From an uncultured Myxococcales bacterium (GTDB lineage: Bacteria > Myxococcota_A > Polyangia > Polyangiales > Polyangiaceae), in the NCBI GenBank assembly GCA_937872925.1, contig CALMUT010000216.1, positions 1 through 48,553 of the forward strand: a stretch of DNA of 48,553 nucleotides, given 5' to 3'. A program made the position numbers and the translations under genes. Below the pieces are notes generated by a model. The model ran no database searches. It was not told the origin of the DNA and worked only from the letters and a program-made list of their open reading frames with translations. This document shows, one piece after another, positions 7,800 to 16,072 of the stretch (its first letter is position 1; each line of letters begins with the position of its first letter).

Positions 7800-10700
7800 G
7801 GCACGGCCCCCATGGCCCGCAAGCTCTGGAAGACCAACGGTCGCAGGTCTGCAGGGACGCCCAGGGCGTGCTTGTTCGACGCCATCGGCTCGACGAGCCC
7901 GGCCGCAACCAAGAAGTGCAGGTGTCGGCGTGTCTCCGTAATGCCGAGGCAAAGAGTCCTCGTGAGTTCTTCTTCGCTCATGGGACCGAAGCGCAATAGC
8001 TGCACCAAGATGCCGAGGACGGCGGCCGGAAAGCGCGTGATGTAGGGCAAACCCAGGGAGAAGGTCTTGTGGATCTGCGGCGTGACGTTTCCATCGTCGT
8101 CAAAGCCCACGGACTTCAGCCAGGTGGGTAGAGCACGGGAGAGATTGCCCTCGGAGACCCGCGCTAGCACGCTGAAGTAGAGCAAGCGGTCGTCGGTTTT
8201 ACGTAGCCGTCGCAGCATGCCGGAGGCAAAGGTTGCTGGATACTGTACCCGGCGACCACTCAGTACATGGCGCCCCTCCACGGCATTGGCCAGCGCTTCG
8301 GGCCGCAACGGCTCCAAAGCCACCAGGTTGGAGAAGGGTTCGCGTACGTTCACGCTCTCTTCGAGGAGTCCCAAGGCGTCCTTTGCCACCGATGCAAGCC
8401 AGAACGTGGACTCTTTGGTGGAGATGACCAAGTCCAAAAAGTTCTCCAACTCGCGCAGCCCGCGCACGTCCGGAGAGAACCATTGCTCGAGATCATCGAG
8501 AAGCACCGTTGTCTTGACTTCTTGCAGCGCGCGCACAACCGCTTGGCGTCTAGGCCGTGCTCCGAGCTCGATGGCGACTGCGTCGACCAAACCGATTTCG
8601 CGGCGCCACTCGATAGGCTGAGGCCGAAGTAGACGGGGTGCGGACAGCTCCAGCTCGCAGAGGTTCAACATGCTGGTTCGGCCCGAGCCGCGCGGCCCCA
8701 CCAAAAGCGCCGAGCTGCCACCGCCGCCCAGCCACGCACGCTCGCACTGAATGATCTCGCGCAACTCGGTTTCGTAGGCCGTGAACAGCCGGTGCTCGCG
8801 CACGGGCTCCAGCTTGAACAGTCGGACGTAGTCCGTGGGCGCCGTATCTCCGGCCCGATAGCGCCGCGCGTGCTCCCAGATATCGGCGGCCGCCATTTCC
8901 TTGTCACCCACACGGCGCAACACGTCCTGGGAGATCTGGCTGCCGCCGATTCGTTGCACCAACGCACTGGCGCTGCGGACGCGTTCTTTGACGGAAATGA
9001 GAGTCGGGCCCAGCGCCTGTCGCCCCCGGTGGATCAAGCGGGCAAATACGCCGCCAGATTCGGCCGTGACCACATCGCCCTCGTCGGCCAGCCGCGCCAA
9101 GTCGTCGAGCGCCGTCTCCGCGCCCAGGCGAATCCCCGCGCTGGCGCGAGCGATGCCCTCGTCCAAGGCTGTCAGATGTTCGTCCAGGCGAGTGAGGGCT
9201 CGCTCAAACGCTTCGCGCATGGCTTCGCGGTCCTCGGCAGTCGCTTCGGCACCGTGACTCTCGAGAGCGTGGGACGCAATGTCGGCGGATTCGCGGATCA
9301 GGCCGGCGGTCTTGGCCACCGTCGTAGTCATGTCGCGGATCTGCTCGTCTATGCCGGGCAAGAGGCGCTCAATTACCAACACGTTTGCGGCTTGTCGCAA
9401 CGCGACCCGACGCGTGCGCACTTCGGCCGGATCCGACGCAAACAGAACTGGTGTGTCGGTGCGGGCGAGCAGAATCGATTCGGGCAGTCCTTCAATGACG
9501 GCACGGGCTTCGACTGCAACCAAGTGCGCAGAGGCCGCCGCACGCAGCCGCGCGGCTCCGCGCTCCAAGGACCGCGTGACTTCATCGTCGCAGGACTTTG
9601 AGCATTGTTCGAGAAGCGGCTCGCGCTCTTCGGCCGTGAGCTCCCGGTCCGCGGGCAGCGCGTCGCGCACGCTGGAGAGCTGATGCCGCACCGAGTCCAC
9701 AACGGCTTCAATGGTTTCGAACGCGGTGGCCGCTGGGGAAAGCACGCTCTGTTCGAGGGAACGCGACAGTTCGGCTTCGATCATCGCCAGCTCGACGCTG
9801 AGGCGGAGCGACCCTTGGTCCGCGTCCAGCGCGTCGCGCCACGCCTCGCCGGCAGTATCGAGAGTGCGGAGCATGTCGCGGACTTGGGGATCCACTTCGG
9901 AGTAGCGGATCTTCTTCCGACTCATGGCGGGTCCGTCCACTAGACCCAGCGGCGTCACGACCGCCTCCAGTCCAGAGAGGATCGCCACTTTCGCGTCCGC
10001 GTCGAACCGCTCCAAGAGCAACTCGAGCCGCCGCTCGACCGCGCGGAGGGCGTCTCCGGTGTCGCCGCCCTCCACGGCCAACGCACGCAACTCTTGAACC
10101 ACACCGGCCTGAGCGCGGCACCACAGGCCCAAGAGTGAAACCGACAGCGCCGCCATGCGCAGCTCCAGCTCACGACGTACGATGAGGCGCACCGGCACGC
10201 GACGGTGCCCGCCACGCTTCCCAAACGAGAGGATGCGCTGCAGGCTACGTCCACGTTTGCGCCAACGCAGCCTGAAGCCATCCCCCTTTGCCACTTTGCG
10301 GTTGTGGTCCTCCAGCACGACAACGGCCTCTTCAGGACAGCGCCGCAACGCTTGGCGCAGGCTTCGATACAGAGAGCGACAAGCCTCGACGCGCTCAAGC
10401 ACGTCAGCGGTATGAGGCTCTGAAGCCCACTTTTCAATCTGGGTCACGCGCTCGCCGCTGCCCACTCCGATGCGCTCCGTGGACTGACCAAATGCGCGCG
10501 TCCAGGGCAGCAGCCGCTCGCTGGAAAAGCCCCGGGCCGCCACATCTAGTTGCGCGTACAATTCGCGGATCAGGCCGTCTAAGCTGGGCGTTCGCATTTG
10601 CTCGAGCATGGCCTCGAGGCGCGCTTCAGCGTCGGGCAAGGGCGGCGCCGTGAGTGCGACCTCGGCGTCGGCTCCCGGCGGCGCCAGAGTCACGGGCTTC

Positions 10701-11995
10701 TCTTCGTGCTCGTCTATGGACTCGGGTATTTCGCCGGCGCCCTTGAGAGCCTTGCGCAGGGTCACCGGACCTACGAGCAGATTCAAGGCAACGACGGCCA
10801 TGCCCAGCGCCGTGATACTCGGACCAACGCCAGGCAACTGCATGGCCGCCAGCCCCACCAAGCCAAGGGTCACGCCCGCCTGGGGCAAATAGCCGAGCCA
10901 GGCGTTTTTGCGGACGTAGTCGTTCTCTCCACCTAGCTGTCCGCCGAGCCGGGAAGCGATGATGTAGCCCACCGCCCGCGCCGCGCACAACGCCAGCGCG
11001 ATGGGGAATACCCGCCACGTCGCCGCCAAGTCGATGCCAGCTCCAGCGTTCGTGAAGAAGACAACGAACACGGGTAGCGCCACCAGCTGCACAGGCGCCA
11101 TGAGCTCGTGTTCGTACTTCGAGAAGTTGCGCACCACGAAGCCAGCGGTGATGAAGACAAGCAAGAGCTCGAGATGAAGAACCTTGCCGACCTCCGACAC
11201 CACCAAGATCATGGCGGCCACGAACAACAACATCTCGGCGCGGACAAAGCGAATGTAGCCGATCAGCAGGCCACCCAGGATCCCACCCGCCAGGATCGAG
11301 AAGCCAAGTTCTTTGGAGACCAGGACGAGGACGCTCTCGTCGCCTCCGCTGGTTCCCATGAGCGAGCGAGAGACCGCGACGGCAACCGCCAGGCAAATCA
11401 CGACGACGAGGTCCTTGAGCACGGCCGCACCGAGCACCAAGTCCATCAGGCGACCCTTCGCCCGGTTTTCGTTCATCACAGCGAGGGCGATCGCCGGGGA
11501 CGTGCCCACACTGAGCGCGGCGAAGACAAGCGTGACCGCCAGGATCTGTGCGCGCCCGTCGAGCTCCAGGCTTCCGAAGACCGTCTGCAATCCGTAGAAC
11601 GTGCCGCCAACCATGGCGCCCACGAGCACGACCTTGATCACAATGGTACTGACCAAGGTCCGCCAGATCTTGATGATCTGTTTGACGTCGAGCTCCAGCC
11701 CCGCCCCGACGGCGATCAACCCGAGCGCGAGGGTGTTGAACATGCGCATCTCGGTGACGACGTCCCGAGACAAGATGTTGGTCACGAAGGGGCCCAACAC
11801 CACGCCGCTGAGAATGTAGCCGGTGACCCGAGGCAGGGTGAGCGTAGAACCGAGTTCGGCAACGGTGAAGGCAGCGAGCAATACGAAGCCAATCGCCGCC
11901 AGTGTCAGCGGGTCCTTGCCGGTCGATTCGATCTTCAACGCGTCCAGCCCGAACATCACTCCGAGCAACACGACGAGAACGACCAGGCGCCTCAT
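7796..11995 (-). CDS. CPA2-type cation:proton antiporter fused to helical region, P-loop NTPase and winged helix
   Basis: A 1399-residue fusion. Residues about 1-415 form a KefB/NapA-like monovalent cation:proton antiporter with about a dozen hydrophobic segments ('TLPRVTGYILSGVVLGPFV', 'ALSVGTSPAIALAVMNE'). Residues about 430-1060 are mostly charged and helix-rich, with long Glu/Arg/Ala stretches that look like coiled coil. Residues about 1070-1290 resemble an AAA/STAND NTPase. Its Walker A is GPRGSGRT (1100-1107), with Arg1106 where Lys is expected, and its Walker B is VLLDDLEQW (Asp1167, Asp1168). The last ~90 residues look like a winged helix ('FGPMSEEELTRTLCLGITETRRHLHFLVAAGLVEP'). KefB normally carries a much smaller C-terminal RCK domain, and none is visible here. 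I chose the ATG at 11995 because it forms an ATGA overlap with the trkH stop; an in-frame GTG lies 9 bases upstream at 12004. The antiporter is certain. The NTPase identity is likely, and regulation of transport by it is inference. Confidence 0.88.
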   Translation of the reverse strand: MRRLVVLVVLLGVMFGLDALKIESTGKDPLTLAAIGFVLLAAFTVAELGSTLTLPRVTGYILSGVVLGPFVTNILSRDVVTEMRMFNTLALGLIAVGAGLELDVKQIIKIWRTLVSTIVIKVVLVGAMVGGTFYGLQTVFGSLELDGRAQILAVTLVFAALSVGTSPAIALAVMNENRAKGRLMDLVLGAAVLKDLVVVICLAVAVAVSRSLMGTSGGDESVLVLVSKELGFSILAGGILGGLLIGYIRFVRAEMLLFVAAMILVVSEVGKVLHLELLLVFITAGFVVRNFSKYEHELMAPVQLVALPVFVVFFTNAGAGIDLAATWRVFPIALALCAARAVGYIIASRLGGQLGGENDYVRKNAWLGYLPQAGVTLGLVGLAAMQLPGVGPSITALGMAVVALNLLVGPVTLRKALKGAGEIPESIDEHEEKPVTLAPPGADAEVALTAPPLPDAEARLEAMLEQMRTPSLDGLIRELYAQLDVAARGFSSERLLPWTRAFGQSTERIGVGSGERVTQIEKWASEPHTADVLERVEACRSLYRSLRQALRRCPEEAVVVLEDHNRKVAKGDGFRLRWRKRGRSLQRILSFGKRGGHRRVPVRLIVRRELELRMAALSVSLLGLWCRAQAGVVQELRALAVEGGDTGDALRAVERRLELLLERFDADAKVAILSGLEAVVTPLGLVDGPAMSRKKIRYSEVDPQVRDMLRTLDTAGEAWRDALDADQGSLRLSVELAMIEAELSRSLEQSVLSPAATAFETIEAVVDSVRHQLSSVRDALPADRELTAEEREPLLEQCSKSCDDEVTRSLERGAARLRAAASAHLVAVEARAVIEGLPESILLARTDTPVLFASDPAEVRTRRVALRQAANVLVIERLLPGIDEQIRDMTTTVAKTAGLIRESADIASHALESHGAEATAEDREAMREAFERALTRLDEHLTALDEGIARASAGIRLGAETALDDLARLADEGDVVTAESGGVFARLIHRGRQALGPTLISVKERVRSASALVQRIGGSQISQDVLRRVGDKEMAAADIWEHARRYRAGDTAPTDYVRLFKLEPVREHRLFTAYETELREIIQCERAWLGGGGSSALLVGPRGSGRTSMLNLCELELSAPRLLRPQPIEWRREIGLVDAVAIELGARPRRQAVVRALQEVKTTVLLDDLEQWFSPDVRGLRELENFLDLVISTKESTFWLASVAKDALGLLEESVNVREPFSNLVALEPLRPEALANAVEGRHVLSGRRVQYPATFASGMLRRLRKTDDRLLYFSVLARVSEGNLSRALPTWLKSVGFDDDGNVTPQIHKTFSLGLPYITRFPAAVLGILVQLLRFGPMSEEELTRTLCLGITETRRHLHFLVAAGLVEPMASNKHALGVPADLRPLVFQSLRAMGAVP

Positions 11996-13437
11996 TTTCG
12001 CCACACCGTGGGTGAAAGGACGGCGAGCAACGCGAAGATCTCAAGGCGCCCCGCGATCATGCAGAAGGTCAGCACCAGCTTGCCGATGGGCGGGATCGGT
12101 TCGAAGCTCATGCTCGGCCCCACCAAACCGAGTCCCGGTCCTACGCTGGACAAGCACGCCACCACCGCACTCATGGCGCTGATCAGATCCAAACCGAGCG
12201 CAACCATGCACAGCGACGCCATTCCGAAGATCAGAAAGAACGTCGTGACGTATACGGCGATTTCGCGCAGCACCTCTGGCTGCACCGCACTACGCCCGAG
12301 CCGGATCGCGACCACGGCGCTGGGCTGCACCATTGCGCGAACCTCTTTCGACGCGAGCTTGAGCAACGCGTAGACACGCGATGCCTTGATGCCGCCTGCG
12401 GTGGAACCGGCGCAGCCACCCATGAACATGCAGAGGAAGAGAGCGAAACGCGCCACGTCCGGGTACTTGTCAAAGTCCTCGGTCATGAAGCCCGTCGTTG
12501 ACGTGACCGCGGCAGTTTGGAACGAGGCAAATCTCAGCGCGGTCAGGACGTCCGGGTGCCGCTCGCGGATGCACGCAAACACAATGGCAATGACGACCGC
12601 ATTCACCAAAAGGAAGAAGCGCACCTCATAGTTGGTTATCAGCTGACGCACTTGGCCCTTCATTGCGCCATAGAAGAGGCCAAAGTTGAGACTAGCCACG
12701 AGCATGAACGCTGTGATGATCCAGTCCACAAGACCGTTGTTGTACCCACCCACACTCGCGCTCTTGGTGGAGAAACCGCCAGTGCCCAGGGTCGAAAGGG
12801 CGTGACAGATGGCGTCGTAGACGGGCATCCCAGCCAAAAACAGCAGCACGCCCGCCGCTGCGGTCAGCGCCATGTAGATCCACCATAGCGAGAGCGCCGT
12901 CTGTTTGATCTTCGGACGCAAGCCCTCGGTGATGGGACCGGGCACCTCGGTTCGAAACAAGTGCTTCGCGCCCACCCCAAGTTGGGGGAAGACGGCCACG
13001 AACAGCACGACGATGCCCATGCCCCCCAACCAGTGCACCAGACAGCGCCAAAGGTTCGTGGCCCGGCTGAGTCCGTCGACGTCGGCGACCACCGTCGCGC
13101 CAGTGGTGGTAAACCCGCTGACCGCCTCGAACAGCGCCGAGGCTGGATGGCGGATCGAACCCTCGACTAGGAACGGAATCGCTCCCACAATCCCCAGGCA
13201 AATCCAAGTGAGCGCGACCACGCCGATGGCGTCTTTGCGGTGTAATACGTCCGGTGCACCGCGACCCGCGCGGCGGAGCAGCGCTGCGGCAACTGCGGTT
13301 GCGAGCGCCGCAACTGCGTAGGCCACAGCCGAACGCAGCTGGCCATCAACCACGGCCAACACCAACGGAAGCAGCATGGGTGCCGCGACCAGGAAGAGCA
13401 GGTTTGAGGTCAACAGGGCGACCACCCGCAAGTTCAT
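11992..13437 (-). CDS. trkH: Potassium uptake protein TrkH
   Basis: The K+-translocating membrane subunit of the Trk system. The 481 residues carry the four-fold membrane-pore-membrane architecture of the SKT superfamily. Filter loops are visible at 'SGFTTTGATVV', 'LSTLGTGGFSTKSAS', 'TSTTGFMTEDFDKYP' and 'VACLSSVGPGLGLVGP', and 'MFMGGCAGSTAGGIKASR' is a TrkH hallmark. It works with the RCK-domain protein TrkA, whose gene lies directly upstream with a 4-base ATGA overlap. A GGGAGG Shine-Dalgarno stands 6 bases before the ATG. The downstream fusion-antiporter gene also overlaps by 4 bases. K+ entry through TrkH and H+/cation exchange by the neighbouring antiporters would be produced together. 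Confidence 0.95.
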   Translation of the reverse strand: MNLRVVALLTSNLLFLVAAPMLLPLVLAVVDGQLRSAVAYAVAALATAVAAALLRRAGRGAPDVLHRKDAIGVVALTWICLGIVGAIPFLVEGSIRHPASALFEAVSGFTTTGATVVADVDGLSRATNLWRCLVHWLGGMGIVVLFVAVFPQLGVGAKHLFRTEVPGPITEGLRPKIKQTALSLWWIYMALTAAAGVLLFLAGMPVYDAICHALSTLGTGGFSTKSASVGGYNNGLVDWIITAFMLVASLNFGLFYGAMKGQVRQLITNYEVRFFLLVNAVVIAIVFACIRERHPDVLTALRFASFQTAAVTSTTGFMTEDFDKYPDVARFALFLCMFMGGCAGSTAGGIKASRVYALLKLASKEVRAMVQPSAVVAIRLGRSAVQPEVLREIAVYVTTFFLIFGMASLCMVALGLDLISAMSAVVACLSSVGPGLGLVGPSMSFEPIPPIGKLVLTFCMIAGRLEIFALLAVLSPTVWRK

Positions 13438-14780
13438 GCCTTGCCTCCCGCCCGGGCAACGCGCTTCTCCAGCTCACGTGCCGCAGTCACGGGAGCAGCG
13501 ATCACCAGATAGTCGTGAGCATGAATGCGCGCTGCAGATCCGAGCGGCACGTTCTTGCCTTCTCGAGCCACCCCCACGACCAAGGCTTCGGCCGGAAGGG
13601 AGAGCTCCGCCACAGTTAACGGTTTGCCAATGCGCTCGCCTACCTGGAACTCGAATAGGTGGTGACCGGTTCCAGGCAGCGGCTCGGTTGCAAGGGCACC
13701 GCGCTGCGGCCGTAGCCAGCGCACCATCTTCGCGATCACATCGTGGGGACCTGCGGTGCCGTAGATGCCTAGGTGTGCGTAGACGCTGGCATAGCCCGGG
13801 CGATGCACCAACGAAAATGCCTGAGGCACTCCAATGTCAGCCGCAAGCAGGGACACCATGAGATTCACTTCATCGGCGGGAGTGACCGCGGCGAGATAGT
13901 CTGCGCTTTCCACGTGTTCATCACGCAAGCGTGAAATATTCGTTCCGTCGCCGTGGATGACCTCTACGTCGCGCAGAGCCTCCGACAACATCTCGCAACG
14001 CGCACGGTCGCGTTCGATGACCTGCACACGCTTCGCGCTGCTGCTCAGCATCTGACACAGTTGAAATCCGACGTCACCGCCGCCCACGACTACCGCACGT
14101 CGTGGCTCCTGGGATCCGCGCAGCTGCTGCACCGCAGCGGCGACCGCAAGCGGTTTCCCAGAAAGGATCACCGCGTCGTCGACTTCCAATCGATTCAGAT
14201 CCGCGACCGGGCGCAATGCTGCGTCGCGAACCGCAGCGGTCGCCGTCACCCCTTTCGGCAGCTTGAGTTCCGCAGCGGACTGTCCGACGAGGGGCCCATT
14301 CAATGCGACGGGCATCAACGTCACCTGCACGGCGTTGCCGCAGAAGTTCCCGACATACTTGGCGTCGAGCTGCTCCACTAAGCGCAACAACTCCTCACTC
14401 ACCAGTCGCGAGGCACACATAAGCGAATGGATGCCCAAAACGCCGCGCTCCAGCCCGCCGCCGGTGCGATAGAAACTGGGATCGTCGACCCGTGCGACGG
14501 CGCGCCGCGCTCCAAGTTTCGCTGAAAGCGCGGCGGCGACCACATTGGCATCGTCCGAGCCGGTCACCGCGACCACTAGGTCCGCGCGGTCCACCTCGGC
14601 CGTTTCCAGCACGGCCCAATGAGTGACATCGCCCTTTAGCGTCAGGGCGTCGAGCTGCTCTTCAGCCCGATGCAGCGCCTCGGAGGCTCGATCCACTAGG
14701 ATGACTTCGTTGCCCGCGGCCGACAGCTCTTGACCAATGTGTGTGCCGACTTCGCCTGCTCCCAAGACGACGACTCTCAT
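13434..14780 (-). CDS. trkA: Trk system potassium uptake regulator TrkA
   Basis: Cytoplasmic nucleotide-binding partner of TrkH that gates K+ uptake. The 448 residues contain two tandem RCK units. The first Rossmann fold starts with GAGEVG (7-12) and the second with 'VVVGGGDVGFQL' at about 229-240; each is followed by a TrkA_C-type domain, the last ending 'LPAEALVVGVAREGKNVPLG'. Full-length TrkA with two RCK_N and two RCK_C domains is normally about 450-460 residues, so this gene is complete. The start overlaps the stop of the upstream antiporter gene (ATGA). A GGAGG Shine-Dalgarno 7 bases upstream supports it. Confidence 0.95.
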   Translation of the reverse strand: MRVVVLGAGEVGTHIGQELSAAGNEVILVDRASEALHRAEEQLDALTLKGDVTHWAVLETAEVDRADLVVAVTGSDDANVVAAALSAKLGARRAVARVDDPSFYRTGGGLERGVLGIHSLMCASRLVSEELLRLVEQLDAKYVGNFCGNAVQVTLMPVALNGPLVGQSAAELKLPKGVTATAAVRDAALRPVADLNRLEVDDAVILSGKPLAVAAAVQQLRGSQEPRRAVVVGGGDVGFQLCQMLSSSAKRVQVIERDRARCEMLSEALRDVEVIHGDGTNISRLRDEHVESADYLAAVTPADEVNLMVSLLAADIGVPQAFSLVHRPGYASVYAHLGIYGTAGPHDVIAKMVRWLRPQRGALATEPLPGTGHHLFEFQVGERIGKPLTVAELSLPAEALVVGVAREGKNVPLGSAARIHAHDYLVIAAPVTAARELEKRVARAGGKA

Positions 14781-16072
14781 GTTGCTGCCTCCGCTGTATT
14801 CGGTGAATCAGCCTCGAGTTCGTCGCCAAGCTCGCCCGCGTCGGCAAGCAACGCACGCAACATGCGGGTGCTGAACAAGTCGCTGAGAATCGTGCCGATC
14901 AACACAGTCGTTAGGATGACAGACGCGAAGTCTGGAAAACGTTGGGCGAAGTTCACACCGACCGCAACCGCCAGGGTGCCTTGGGACAAGAGTCCGTTGC
15001 CCAAACGTCGTGTCAATAGCGGCTGCTCCAGGAGCAGCTTCGCGCAGACCGCTGTCGCGACCCGGCGCACGGCGAAACGCACCAGCACATACCCAAAAGG
15101 AAGTAGCCACTCCCATCCGTTGACTGGGTCCCACAAAGCGCCCGCGAATATCATCAACAGCACAAAAAGGGCGTGCTGCAGTCGACCCACATGCTGCCGC
15201 ACGCGCTCAGCGTGCCCGGAGGTCGCGCTCACCGTCACTGCCGCAAGCATCGTGACAAAGAGCGGAGAGATGCTCAGGGCTGCTCCGACTCCGGATGCGA
15301 AGGTGACCAGACCAATCGTCGCCAAGAAGATCCGTGACGGTTCACTCTCCTTACCAATGAACAGCCCAAATAGTAGCCCGCTCACCACGCCCACGCCGAT
15401 GGCGGCGAGTTCCCACTCGGCAACGGTCATGGAAAAGCGCCCAGCGGCTTCCGTGGCGCGCGCGGTCGCCAGCACACCACCGAGTACGAGCACGGCAACG
15501 ACCTGACTGGCTGCCGCGGTCGACTCAAGCATCATCGTGACGCGTCCCTGCGAACCCGTAATGCGCGTCATCGATTCGAGGAGCAATGGCGAAGCCACCG
15601 CCGCAGAAGCTCCGATGCCCAATGCAACCCACAGATGCGTGCTCGCGAAGTGGATCTCCAGCAGGTATCCAAACCCGCGCGCCACGACGAGATTGACGAC
15701 AAAGTCCGACTTGACTTCGTTCACCGGGACCAGCCAACGCAATACGGGCATGGCGGCCGCCGCCACCGTAAACAGCACCAAGATGGCGGAGACCCAGCCC
15801 ACAAGGGTCACATCAAGTCGGCGAGGCCCGGTTCGACCGCGGAGTCCGATGACGAATCCTACGAGGCCGAGCAGCAAGGAGATCACCGGCGCGAGCTGCA
15901 CTAGAGCAGCTTCGCTCATGAGCTTCCATGGAAAATGCGGCCCGATCAGCACGCCCACCAGGATGTATTCCGCGCCGCTCAAAGTAACAAAGCGCGACGC
16001 GTAGCGCGTGAGCAGATGGCCAATCCCGAAACTGAAGATCACCACCAACACGAGAACCACGGTGAGGCTCAA
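14777..16072 (-). CDS. Cation:proton antiporter (CPA family)
   Basis: A 431-residue integral membrane protein of the monovalent cation:proton antiporter superfamily with about 11-13 hydrophobic segments. Features include 'SGAEYILVGVLIGPHFPW' near the N-terminus, 'VALGIGASAAVASPLLLESM' in the middle, and 'LLSQGTLAVAVGVNF', which is similar to the G.PRG..a segment of CPA2 members. It has no fused RCK domain; the TrkA gene next to it could supply one in trans (inference). It starts with TTG at 16072, overlapping the TGA of the preceding gene. A perfect AAGGAGG lies 7 bases upstream, so this rare start is well supported. Ion specificity (K+ or Na+) cannot be told from the sequence. Confidence 0.88.
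   Translation of the reverse strand: MSLTVVLVLVVIFSFGIGHLLTRYASRFVTLSGAEYILVGVLIGPHFPWKLMSEAALVQLAPVISLLLGLVGFVIGLRGRTGPRRLDVTLVGWVSAILVLFTVAAAAMPVLRWLVPVNEVKSDFVVNLVVARGFGYLLEIHFASTHLWVALGIGASAAVASPLLLESMTRITGSQGRVTMMLESTAAASQVVAVLVLGGVLATARATEAAGRFSMTVAEWELAAIGVGVVSGLLFGLFIGKESEPSRIFLATIGLVTFASGVGAALSISPLFVTMLAAVTVSATSGHAERVRQHVGRLQHALFVLLMIFAGALWDPVNGWEWLLPFGYVLVRFAVRRVATAVCAKLLLEQPLLTRRLGNGLLSQGTLAVAVGVNFAQRFPDFASVILTTVLIGTILSDLFSTRMLRALLADAGELGDELEADSPNTAEAAT

Noticed and set aside
10626..12044. A 472-codon open frame on the minus strand
   Set aside because: It is a shifted frame inside the antiporter-NTPase gene, Arg/Gly-rich with no domain, while the other frame encodes clear membrane helices.
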